Assembly (NCBI GenBank): GCA_964019425.1
Contig: OZ025788.1
Span: forward strand, 1,488,001 to 1,552,000
Source: Flectonema sp. DT1601
Lineage: Eukaryota; Euglenozoa; Diplonemea; Diplonemida; Diplonemidae
DNA: 64,000 bases
Direction of reading: 5' to 3'
Shown: positions 35,863 through 46,700 of the stretch, one piece after another
How the letters are laid out: each line of letters starts with the position of its first letter
Position numbering within the stretch: position 1 is the first letter of the stretch
Program-made: the position numbers and the translations under genes
The notes under the pieces: generated by a model
What the model was told of the DNA's origin: nothing
The model's database searches: none
What the model saw: only the letters and a program-made list of their open reading frames with translations

Positions 35863-38800
35863 GGCAACCGTCGTCACTTCTCTGCTGCTGCTCATCTAAG
35901 AGTTGTATCTGCTGACCGATATACTTGCGGAAGCTTTCCGGATCCGAAGTGATGGAAGCAGTATCCACAAACCACGCGGAATCACCGAGCGCAGTGCAGA
36001 TGGCGGAATGCAGACAATCACAGTCAGCCTTGGTGTTTCCGAGGGCCAAGCCGAAGAGGCTTTGCAGCACATGGTCGTAGACATGCATCGGATACGACCG
36101 CTCGCTGTCGAGGCGCACTCCAGGAGCGAGGTATATCTCAGGGCTGAGCCACTTCGGCAGGCTAAGCCCCGCTGTCTGGTCGGGTTCGAAGGTGTCGGGT
36201 ATTCTGGTCCACTCTTCAACTTGCTGTGAAACGCCGACGAACTGCTGCTCTTTGATGTTTTGTTGCTCTTCCACGACAGCGTCCGGGTCTTGCGGTGCGT
36301 CCGTCCACTCGTGGTACTCTTCGACCCCAGCTGGCCTTGCAACGTTGCCCCTCGCTGCCTTCGAAGCTTCTTCAGCGACTCTGCGGATCTCCGCTCGGGA
36401 TCGCGGACTGAGGGGATGGCCGCGGATTGCCTGCTCGACGCTGCTAATGACGTTCAGCTGGACGGGATTCCTGAACGACTCCCTCTTAGCCGGCTGCGTT
36501 GCGACGCGAATATCAGCAGCGTGTCGGACGCGCGTAAATGCCACGTAGGCTTGTCCGTGTGCGAAGAACTCCGATTTCGTCAAGTCAAGCCCAAGACGAT
36601 CAACGGTTTGCCCCTGGAGCTTATTCACTGTGAGGGCAAACGCATTACGCACGGGAAACTGAACACGCTCCATCTCGAAGGGGACTTTTCCTGGTTCCGG
36701 TGTCAGCTTGATCCTAGGGATCAGCACGAACTCCCTTGTCCTGCGGTCCTGGCAATAGAGTACTTTCCGGTGACAGCGGATGACCACCAGCCTCGACCCG
36801 TTGCAGATGCGTGCACCGCTTCCGGAGTAAATGTTCCGAGTGCAGATGATCGGAGAGTTCACCTTGAGCAGCAGCTTTTGGGGAGGCAGCCCTGCGGTGA
36901 CTTGCGACATGTAGTCCTCGGTGGCCAAGTCAGGCGAGGCAGTCTCGGTGCAGCGATTGGCGGCGATGAATTCGAACACCCTGCCTGGGAAGGTATTGAG
37001 GCAAGCAGCGTTTAGCTCGTCGACGTCGCTGTTGAGTAGGGAGGCAATTGCAACGTTCTCGTCGATGATGCCTTCGTCCAGCTGGGGATACACGAAATTG
37101 ATGAGGTCTTGCCGTACGTAGATGCGTTCTCCGGAGTTGCCAATCCTGCCGTACAATCGTGTCCAGCCGTTGATGTCACAATTAACACCCTTCCCGAGGC
37201 CCTGAGTCCACTTCAAGTAACCCTCATCCTGAATCCGCATGCTCTTTGTCAACTCCACCGCCTGAAACCCGTCACCACCCCAGAGATACGATGTATGAAG
37301 CGAAGCATTTAAAGCAGGCATGTCGCCATCTGCCCTCACAATCGGAAGTGTCTGCTGTAAGTCGGCGATGATAATCATGGGGCACCCTCCGAACCGCTTG
37401 TTCCACTTGTGTGAACGGATGCGACGCATGGTCCTGTCGAGCAACTCAAAATGGCGGCGGTCCGTCATTCCTGCTTCGTCCCATAAGATGCAACTGCACT
37501 CCTGCAGCGCCCTCCACTGCTTGCCGTATTCTGTGATGTTGAGCACCTGCAGTTGTTGGTTGTCGTTCAGGACGATGGGGAGTCGGAAGCGCGAGTGAGC
37601 GGTTGTTCCAAGCTCGAGCAAGGTAGCGGCAATTCCCGTCGAAGCAACCGCAATCACACTCCGTGGTACACAGATTCCCTGTTCTCCGCGGGTACTCCTC
37701 GCCCAATTCAGGAAGCAGTTGGCAAGAAATGTTTTACCGGTTCCAGCTGGGGCCTGCACAAAGATGGTGTCACCTGCGCCGCCTCCCTCTGCCTTGCGAA
37801 CCGCGTTCTGCAGCATCTCCAACGCCGCAGATTGGTCGCGGTTGCTGCTTCGGATGAGTACCGCACTCTTTTCGTAGGCAGAGTAGTATTCCTCGGCCTT
37901 CCTCCTAGCAAGCATGACCCCCATTGGGATGGACACTCCTCCGGTCGGCAGCGGCAGCGGAAGCTCTTCGTCGAGATTAACCATCGGCAACCCATCCTCG
38001 TTGCTGAGTAGCTGGTGGATGTCGAGAATGCACTCGCGCTCGCGCTCGGGTGGGATGAATCCAACACCGTGAACCTCCTCTTGCAGCTGCCGCTCCTGCG
38101 CGCTGAGACGCTCGTCGTAGCACATCTTGCCTCTGAATCGCTCCCAAGCGCCCTTGATGCAGTTGAGCATCCCGCAGCTGATCAGAACGGCGAAAAGGTA
38201 CCGAACATACATCGAGGAGTAGCACTTCGCTGCTTCGAGCGCCGACTCCGCCTCCTTGTCGTCGAGAAAGAGCCCAAGTGCTGTCGCAGCAGCCAGCATC
38301 GTGTCGTGAACCACGCCGTCGACCGTCATGGCATCATCGAAGCTCTTCAGGCCTGGGCGCGCGTTGAGGATCAGCCGCAGGCAATACGCTTCGGTGTCAC
38401 GGGGTGATACCCAAAAAATCCTGCCTATTTGAACGTCGGTCCAGCGCCTACCTGTTGTGTCCTTGCGCCGGAAGCGAGATTCTTCGCGCGAATACTCATA
38501 TCCTTGGCGCAGCTTCCACTCACCCTTGACGTAGCTAAAATAGGTGGGGAAGTCGCGGTACAACAGGGTGCGACAACCGTCGGATTGGTTCTTGTCGTTG
38601 AAATTGAACCAAGCCAGCAGTGTGGTGCTTTTGGACGCGACCTTCTCGGCCAACTCATCCACGGTGTCGTCGCTGTTGAAGAAGATGGTCTCCTTCCCCT
38701 TGACGTGGATGTCAAGCCGTTTGACAGCTGGGACGTTGGAGTGTTGAGGCATGCTCAGAAGGCGGCCCGCAGCCTCGCAAGAACCCATGACCCTTGCATT

Positions 38801-41800
38801 CTGGTACTGGGTCACTTCGTCTTGCACTTCCCTCGCACCTTCCTGCTTCAAGACAAAGCTCAGTCCAGGCTCTGCCTTCGTAATGTACTTGAATAAGTAC
38901 CCGACGCAGTCGCCCATGCCGTTGGTTAACTCGACGTTGATGTGAGTTTGGTACCTCATCATCAAGCCGGCGTTGTAGGGAACCACCCATTCGTTCCCCT
39001 GTCCTCTGTGAGTGGTGACGCCTGTCCGACGTCGGCGAATGGTCGAGAACCCGGACACACCTATGTGCGATATGTCCGTGAATGGTTTCGGGAAGTTGTT
39101 CTTGCAGTAGAGTTTCCCATCCTTCCCTTGCTTGTGGCACGGGCAGATCACGCCCTGGCGAGAGCAGTCGTTGTGCACCATCTTCGAAGCAATGAGGCTG
39201 TAGAGGGCTGGCTGCCTTACCGGGTCGGGTAGTTCGGCATGGACCACCGAGTCGATGTCCTCAGCTGCTGCTGGTGGATGCTTGTTCCAGGCGAGGAGGT
39301 GCATGTGCGGAAGTCCCCGCTGCTGATACTCGTAAACCCAGACAATGGCGTTGTTCTTGCCGAGAACCCCGCTTCGGATGTCTTCGCGCAGAGCACGTGC
39401 CTTGCCGTCCCAGACACGCATGATGAGCTCCGGTCGGTCGTTGGGTCTCTGGTTCAAAGCCTCCCCGCCTTCTCGCAAGATCTGCTGGATCTCCGGCCAC
39501 TGGGTGTTGCATGTCATGGTGACGAAGAAGGTTGGTTTGCCGTATTTCGCCATGATCGCAAGCGCGTCTTCCCGCAGCTCTCTCTTCCCGCGGGGTCCGC
39601 CTTTGAACGAAACCGGAAGAATGATGCGTCGGTTTTCGATTGCGGTGGCTGCCTCATTCTGCTGCACCGCCTGCCTGACGTCGCTGGCCGCCGCCTTCCT
39701 GCTGTGCCGAGCTCCAAAGGGTGATCGATACCAGTTGAGACGCAGATGCTCTGCACGTGCCGCCATGTCCAGTATGTACACCTGGGTCAACTTGCCAAGG
39801 CGCAGGAGCATGTTCTTTCCAGTCCTGAGAGGCCGTTCAAACATGTGAAATCCACCGTACTCCGTGGCACTCACGAAGGAGCGCCTGCTGTTATCAGTGT
39901 TTTCGGCAGCATAATCGCCATTGTAATCTACCTCACGGCCAGCGTCGCTGTTGTTGTTTCGGGGACGAAATCTCCTGTACTTGCCTAAACCCCAACCGCA
40001 GTGGAAGACACGCACTGCATCTTCCTGACCACCACCGCTGGCCTTCCACTCCCAAGACGGGGTGGGAAAGATCACGGGGTAACTCAGAATCTCGTACAAC
40101 GGATCTTTCTCATCAATGAACAGCTTCCGACTTCGTGGGGCGGGTACCGATGCCGAATCTCCAAAAAACAACGTGATCTTCCGATTGTCCCTCTTGATGG
40201 AGTCGTGGTCCAGGTCGAGGACGATCCTGATCTCGTCGAAGAACTCCTTCGAGGTGTGATCTTCTGCACGGGACGGCTGGTGGCGCTCAAGGTTTATGCT
40301 GATGGCTATATCTGTCGTTCTACGGTCCCCGTCCTGTTCCTTCGCCAGCGCTTTCTCAGCAGCATCGAGGCACTCTAGGAAGGGGTGCTGCCTGTTGCTG
40401 CTCCCTTTTCTGATGATGACTGCAAGGCGTTTTGCGAAGCCGTGCTCCGTCCCTAACTTGCGGATTTGCGAGTTTGCGTTGTCGAGGTCGCCAGCAATGT
40501 ACCAGCTTTGTCTCGGGTTGGTTTTGTCAATCACGGGATCGGTGATGTGATGTGTCCTGCCCTGAATGGAAACTGACTGGGGACCTGTTGGCTTGGATAG
40601 GCAGCTGCGACGCATCAGCGGAACAGCGAATGACAACCTGCTGTTGACAATGTGCGAGACGCTGCGAAACTTTGATGTCTTCAACATGTCCTCGACTTCG
40701 GGGTGGATGGAGATAAGGTCAAGCTTCGAGGCAGTCCCTGCCGCGCAACACCGTGATGAAGGCTCATAGCAATAGCGCTCAGCCCCGCACCATTCGCACA
40801 AAGTGGGGTCAAGCTGCAGTGGGTTGTACCGAAAATGTGGCAGTTCCGAAATTGGTGTGGGGGATTCGTTCACTTCATCAAGCGTGATGCAACATGACCC
40901 ATGCAACTTCCTTCTCCTTCGTCGGAATCTCCTAGGTCTCTTCCATCCTTCCTGGTCTCCCACTGCCAAGGCTGCCGTTCGTTCAACATCTATCTCCTTG
41001 TCCTGAATCTCCGATCGAACACAGCGCTCAAGGAGTCGCACCCTCTCAGGAATTAGCATCCCACAGATCTCAGCTGCTTCGCGCATTCTGAACACTTCCC
41101 TTGCACTGACAGCCATGTCGGCCTTTATCTGGGTGTTGAATCTTTCTTCCAACAGGCGACGTCCGATGGCAATCCACCAGCCAGTCAATGCACTGAACTT
41201 GGCAGCGATTCCTTGTTGCTGCCATGCACGTATTCCCTCCAGCGGGCGCACTGCTGTGGTGGTGGTGGTGGTGGTGGCTGGCGATGAAGTGTTCTTCCTT
41301 CTTGTCATCGAAGTGATGGCGACAACACCTGCAAGCAAGATGATTGTTGAAGCGGATGCTGTAGCTGAAAGACGGATGTGAGACTTGTACCGAACACCGT
41401 TGTTGCCATCGAATCGAAAGGGGTTCATGTAGCAGGCAAGTATGTGTTTACTAAGACCTCTTGGATCGAAGCTCCTTTCACAGTAACCACACTTCCTTTT
41501 ACAGGCCTTTTCATGTTCTTCCAGGGCTACCAATGTTCTGAGTGGCGATCCACAGTTCTTGCAGTGATTCTGCTGACCGAACTGGTTGCGAAGTGCAAGG
41601 GAAGCAACACATGGAGCATGCCTGCCTGCGACGGTGTCAGCCACCGCATGTTGCATCTGCTTCAAGATAGCTTCAATTTGCGAAAGGTGTGCACCTGATT
41701 TGAGGACGGTATCCACAATCACAGTAAGCCTGCCGATAAGCGCAGCACAGACATTCTTATCATTGTTGTTGTTGTTCATTCCTCCGGGCAGTTGTTGCAG

Positions 41801-42544
41801 TAAGTGCCACCATTTTCTTGCCTGCTGGAGTCGGTACAGGCATCCAACATGCTGGTGTGCCTGGAGATGCAGGAGCTTATTGTGGTATGTTGGGAGCTGT
41901 GCTGATTCCTTTGTCGCATGCAACGCCAGAATAGCAGCTGCAAGAACTGCACATGGATACCCCATACTTGTGTCGTTCTTGGTGGTGGAGGTATAGTATA
42001 AAGGTTTCCATTCTGCTGTTCGTGCGTCAGCCTGGAAGGGATTCCCTGGACAGAATGCAATATGTTTAAAAAGTCGATTTCTCCCAAAGTACAAACCACA
42101 GAAACCACAGGTTCCACTGCACTCAGAAGCGTGCTTCTTTACATATTCAGCAGGGTTGTTGTTGTTGTTGTTGATTCTTCCTGGGTCCGTGAGCTGCAGC
42201 CCACAGTTTGTGCACTTGCCTTGCACAATGGAATCTTGGTACAATAGTCCATCATCGCTGCTGTCATCACTTCCAACCTCGAAGTCCGTCAATATTTCTT
42301 CTTGGAAGTCAAACACTGTTGCAACTGCAGTGGTAGTTGGTGTTACCCTACTGCCTCGTGCAAACTTGCTGGGTGGTTTTGGCAAGCTCCTACCAAAGTC
42401 GAAGTCCATCAATCTTGCCAGTGCAGGGGTCTGTTGTACACTTTGGACCCTGCTGCCTCGTGTAAACATGCTGGGTGGCTTTGGTGCACCCCTTGGCAAG
42501 TCCATCAACATTACTACTGGCTTGTTAGCTGGTTTGTCAGGCAT
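34196..42544 (-). CDS. Helitron Rep/helicase protein with two OTU-like domains
   Basis: 2782 residues, intact. Order: Cys/His zinc-finger-like clusters near 110-170 and 330-385; a hydrophobic segment near 395-415; a further Cys cluster near 580-600; the Helitron N-like region with FFVTMTCNTQWPEI; the HUH motif GLPHMHLLAW near 1078; the two-tyrosine motif GYLFKYITK; a PIF1/RecD-type helicase with Walker A APAGTGKTFL near 1600, Walker B LWDEAGM near 1690, TVNKLQGQT and YVAFTRVR; a first OTU-like domain (DCDCLHSA near 2175, HTHYINLK); a second OTU domain (GSDGNCLLYAI near 2420, LHYVNL); and a Lys/Glu/Arg coiled-coil tail ending KSQRIKRPK. Known: Rep nicks and rejoins the strand and the helicase unwinds in rolling-circle transposition; OTU proteases occur in Helitron and Helentron proteins. 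Start: ATG at 42544, since the five codons upstream begin at GTG. TTTTTTTCAG at 42568-42559 looks like a 3' splice site. Element ends not fixed. Confidence 0.93.
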
Positions 42545-43548
42545 TTTACTTATTATCACTGAAAAAAACAGGTTAATAAAACATTTTTGAATATCAACTT
42601 AATGTACAATGTAATAATAAAGTGTGCTACTGACTGATGTTCTGTCCTGTGCCAAAAAAAAAAAAAAAAATGAAATTGAAAAAATGGAATTCAAAGATTT
42701 TTCTTTTACTTTTATTGGTTAGATGTGACAAAGTGGAAATAACTGCAACAAAACTTAACTATAACAAAAAGACAGCTTGGCACCTAAAATTTTCTCCACT
42801 CAGGAATTTATGAAGAGGTCAAGAGATAACTATAAAAAATGTGTTCCCATCTTTTTTAGGAGATCTGTAGCAAAAACCTATAGCAAAAAAAATTGAAAAA
42901 ATAAAATTTTTCAGAAAATATTATGAAGAATTTTTTTTTTACCAAATTGGCAACCTTACACCTAAATTTCAAAACCATACCAAAAAAAAATTTTCATCAC
43001 ATTTTATACTTTAAGAAAATGGTTACCCATCTTTTCTAGACCTGCTTGGGCACAAAAATCCAGCATTTTTCCTTAGGCAAAATTTTTTCTTTGTGTTCAA
43101 AAAAAAAAAAAATGAAATTGCTGTAACAAAGGCAAATAACTGCAAAAGTGAAAGAATTAGAGTGAAAAAAAGATCTGTAGCAAAAAAATTGAAAAAATAA
43201 ATTTTTCAGAAAATATTATAAAGGAAAATTTTTTTCTGAAGAATTTTTTTTTTACCAAATTGGCAACCATACACCCACAATTTCAAAACCATACCACTTA
43301 CTAACAAAATTTGTACTCTTTTCCTTGCTGTTTTCTTCTTACTAATTTTCCTGGTTGAAAAACACAAAAAATATGCCGTAACAGGGAATTGAACCCGTGC
43401 CACGGCTACCGAATAGACTTAAGGTCGGTGACCATATCCACTCGGCTATGCAGGCCCTGGGATGTTCCATTTTTTATTCCATTTCTTATTTATTTAGTCA
43501 CATCCCCCCCCTGTCTTTCCACTTTATTTTTCTTCATTCTGAGCATTT
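42545..43548. other. AT-rich upstream region of the Helitron gene with interspersed repeats
   Basis: Poly-A runs and the repeated segment 42945-43090 (TTGGCAACC, ACACCTAAATTTC, GGTTACCCATCTTTT, CCAGCATTTTTCCTTAGGC). This segment recurs at 44587-44735 and 46525-46670, with a partial copy near 43252-43300. A tRNA-Leu-like sequence lies at 43374-43455. No host gene seen. Confidence 0.7.
43374..43455 (-). tRNA. Degenerate tRNA-Leu-like sequence (TAA-type), probable pseudogene or SINE head
   Basis: On the minus strand an A box TAGCCGAGTGG and a B box GGTTCAATTCC are both close to consensus and spaced as in a type II (Leu/Ser) tRNA. CTTAAG sits where a UAA anticodon loop is expected, and a T6 terminator lies just downstream near 43371-43366. 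The fold is poor: only about 4 of 7 acceptor pairs and 3 of 5 T-stem pairs form, and the anticodon loop is too long. I therefore take it as a tRNA pseudogene or tRNA-derived element rather than a working tRNA. Confidence 0.45.
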
Positions 43549-43770
43549 TATAAACCATTCACAACAGGTTTATCGAACTTGTATCTGCAATGTGTGCGAC
43601 CCTGGGATGGAAATATAGGAATTTGGTTATATTAATAAGGGAATGACCATCTTCATCCATTTTGTATTGTTAAACTAATTAAGACAAAATTAAGAATTGA
43701 ACTGAGGTTATCGTTCATTACATTATTTTCAATAAAATAGAAATGTGAGAAGAACTACGGGATGGGGAAT
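43549..43770. repeat. Interspersed module, partial copy Z (S3 segment)
   Basis: Matches 33070-33220 and 46190-46325 through TTTATCGAACTTGTATCTGC, GTGTGCGACCCTGGGATGG and GAAGAACTACGGGATGGGG. It carries an internal insertion of about 60 bp near 43640-43705 that the other copies lack. Confidence 0.85.
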
Positions 43771-44074
43771 TTGGCGGAACGCAAGCCCCCCCCCCCCTCT
43801 GCCGTATTACATTATACCCTGGTTTTGGTTTCCCAGGGCTCACGATTAATTCAAAATTGAATAACTCGATTCCGTACTGCACTGAATGACAACACGGAAA
43901 AAGAGATGTGTATGCAGCTAAGTTAGAAACATTTATTATAATGTAAAGTATTTACGTCAATCGCAGAGTGTATACCTGCACTAACATTACCTTTAGTCAC
44001 TGTATCTCAGAACTAATGTTAAATTATCGTCTATGATACAAAACATTTGTATTTTACGTACAAACTCGAACAGT

Positions 44075-44360
44075 TAACCCCCCCCCAACCCCCCCAAGGG
44101 GGGGGAGCCACTAATAAAAGCCAACCTCTCCCGTACAAAGCCTGCCTGTCCCGTACAAAGTCCAACCTGAAAAACAAATTTGCTACTAATGGATGATTAA
44201 GCTGGGAAGAGTGCAAGCCCCCCCCCCAACCCCCCCCAAGGGGGGGGAGCCACTAATAAAAGCCAACCTCCCCTGTACAAAGTCTGCCTGTCCCGTACAA
44301 AGTCCAAGTTGAAAAACAAATTTGCTACTAATGGATGATTAAGCTGGGAAGAGTGCAAGC
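44075..44360. repeat. Tandem duplication with facing poly-C and poly-G runs
   Basis: Two units of about 140 bp start near 44077 and 44216. Each has two C runs, AA, a G run, GAGCCACTAATAAAAGCCAACC, then ACTAATGGATGATTAAGCTG. The C runs face the G run across AA and can pair. A third partial copy is at 46337-46387. Confidence 0.85.
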
Positions 44361-45322
44361 CCCCCCCCAAGTTTACTATTTGTGTAGGAAAGACCCCTTT
44401 ACCCAAAAAAAAATGAAATCAAAGATTGCTTTTTCAGAATAGCGAGATGTAACAGAGTGGCAAATAACTGCAAAAGTGAAAGAATTTATTTATTAAAACC
44501 CAAATTGTCTAAACTGTAACAAAAAGACAGCTTGGCACCTAAAATTTATTAAAAAGGAAAAAATTATTTCAAAAAAAAAAATTTTGCTAAATTGGCAACC
44601 ATACACCTAAATTTCAAAACCATACCAAAAAAAATTTTTCATCACATTTTATACTTTAAGAAAATGGTTACCCATCTTTTCTAGACCTGCCCGGGCGCAA
44701 AAATCCAGCATTTTTCCTTAGGCAAAATTTTTTCTTACATTTCTTACTTACTTCCTACTGAAGAAAATTGGCAGCTTAAATTTGCCCAGAAGTGCTACAT
44801 AAGCATTGGTAGTGGAAAGGTGGCAAATAACTGCAAAAATGAATGGGATTATTTATTACAACCCAAATTGTCTAAACCACAACAAAAAGACAGCTTGGCA
44901 CCAACTAAAATCTTCCTTCCACCTAGAATTTGTGAAGGCTTTTCAAGACCGATAGGTTGAGAGATAACCATAAAAAAGGTGTACCCATGTTTTTTTGGAG
45001 GTGAGTGGCGCAAAAAGCAGTAAAAAATAAAAAAAAAAAATTTCATGACAAAGGCAAAAGCAGCAATTTTCTTTCCACAAACGCATCAGACTGTCATTTG
45101 GTGGCGCCAACTTGCTACAGGTAAAACTCCACTTTTCTTTCCGCAATGTGCAACACCAGCCAACACTTACATAGCATTTAGAACCAGACCTTCTTGCGGG
45201 AAGGCACAGAAGCCTCATTCCCAGTGTGTAATTAGGTGAGGCCTGGCCTGGGTACCTGGCCCAGGACTTGGTGGATTTCCTCAGAACCCAAAATATCCCC
45301 GATGCTGACAACTATATAGGAG
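44361..45322. repeat. AT-rich repeat block and S1 segment (left flank of an 8-mer array)
   Basis: Includes another copy of the TTGGCAACC segment (44587-44735). The S1 segment (about 44740-45322) recurs at 48248-49312, with AGACAGCTTGGCACC, GGTGAGTGGC, CAGACTGTCATTTGGT, AGGCCTGGCCTGGGTACCTG and ATGCTGACAACTATATAGG. In both places S1 runs straight into AAACCCGC repeats. No gene seen. Confidence 0.8.
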
Positions 45323-45426
45323 AAACCCGCAAACCCGCAAACCCGCAAACCCGCAAACCCGCAAACCCGCAAACCCGCAAACCCGCAAACCCGCAAACCC
45401 GCAAACCCGCAAACCCGCAAACCCGC
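45323..45426. repeat. CCCGCAAA array, 13 copies
   Basis: 104 bp of perfect 8-mer. Its left boundary equals that of the array at 49313 and its right boundary that of the array at 32187-32598, so it is the one complete S1-array-S2 module in the window. Confidence 0.98.
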
Positions 45427-46330
45427 ACTAGAGATACCCCTTCCAGGCTCGCGTTGCTCGCACACAACTTTTTCTTTTTAAGCTTTCTGAACAAACATTA
45501 TTTTTACAACCAAGTCACGTCTGTTTTTATTCCCTGGCTAGGTACCCGTCCAGGGTACAAATTTGAACTTAACTTCACGCTCGCGTAAAGTTAAGTTTGA
45601 AAGCAACTTTTTATTATTATTACTTTTCTGCAATTTTTATTTATAAATAAGTTTTCGATAAGGTGGGAAGTAACGGACTGGGAGCTTTTGGCTCCTGCCC
45701 TATTCCTCCTGATGTAAACATTCTTTTTTTTTTTTTTTTTTCTTTTTAACAGGCCCAAAGGGCGACAATGAAAGATGCTGACCAAGGAAAAATATTCAAA
45801 TGAATTTTCGTTTCAAAGAAACGAACAGGATTAAGGGAGAGGCAGAAAAAAAAAAAAAAAATAATATGAAGAGGAAATAATCAAACATGAAAAAAAAAAA
45901 AAAAATAAAAATAAATAAATAAACGTTATATATAAGCAATTTCTTTTTTCTTTCGCAATTTTTTATTTATTTATTACTTTCCTGTCCCAACGGGACGACA
46001 AATGAAAAATGTCCTCCCTTAGCTGAAAATGCACACTGCACCCTGTTTTATCAAGTCCTTTGTTTTTGTTTTTCTGAAAGATATCTGTAGTTGTTGTTAT
46101 ATTAATATGCTAGCACGAAAACGACGGCTAGGTTTATGATGGTTGGATATGTGGCTTAGGTTATCTGTTTGTTACATTTGGAAGTATTTTACAACAGGTT
46201 TATCGAACCTGTATCTGTATCAATGTGTGCGACCCTGGGATGGGAATATAGGAATTTAGTTATATTAATAAGGTTATCGTTCATTATTCCCAATGAAATA
46301 GAAATGTGGGAAGAACTATGGGATGGCAGA
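45427..46330. repeat. Interspersed module copy Y (array flank, hairpin, S3 segment)
   Basis: The same order of blocks as 32599-33230: CACTAGAGATACCCC, a diverged hairpin at 45562-45601, CCCAACGGGACGACAAATG, CTAGCACGAAAACGACGG and the S3 end. It is longer because of poly-T, poly-A and AT-rich additions at 45610-45960. Confidence 0.8.
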
Positions 46331-46700
46331 ACGCAGCCCCCCCCCCCAACCCCCCCCAAGGGGGGAGCCACTAATAAAGGCCAACCTCCTGAAAAAGAAT
46401 CAAGAAAAAACAAAAATGCCCTCACCCAAGGTCGAACTGGACGGTTTACAGCCATTTTGGGGTTTGTAAAGAATGGTTAGTTCGAAAGAAAGATTTTTTC
46501 TGAAGAATTTTTTTTTAACTACCTACTAAATTGGCAACCATACACTTAAATTTCAAAACCATACTAAAAAAGAAATTTCATCACATTTTATACTTTAAGA
46601 AAATGGTTACCCATCTTTTTTAGACCTGCTCGGGCACAAAAATCCAGCATTTTTCCTTAGGCAAAAATAAATCTTACTTACTTCCTACTGAAGAAAATTG
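46331..46700. repeat. Poly-C fragment and TTGGCAACC-family copy
   Basis: A partial poly-C/poly-G unit (46337-46387) is followed by a third copy of the AT-rich family (46525-46670). No gene seen. Confidence 0.7.

Noticed and set aside
34225-42590. Many 60-250 codon frames on the + strand and in other minus frames across the Helitron gene
   Set aside because: They overlap the 2782-codon gene, lack domains and follow its high GC and codon structure as shadows.
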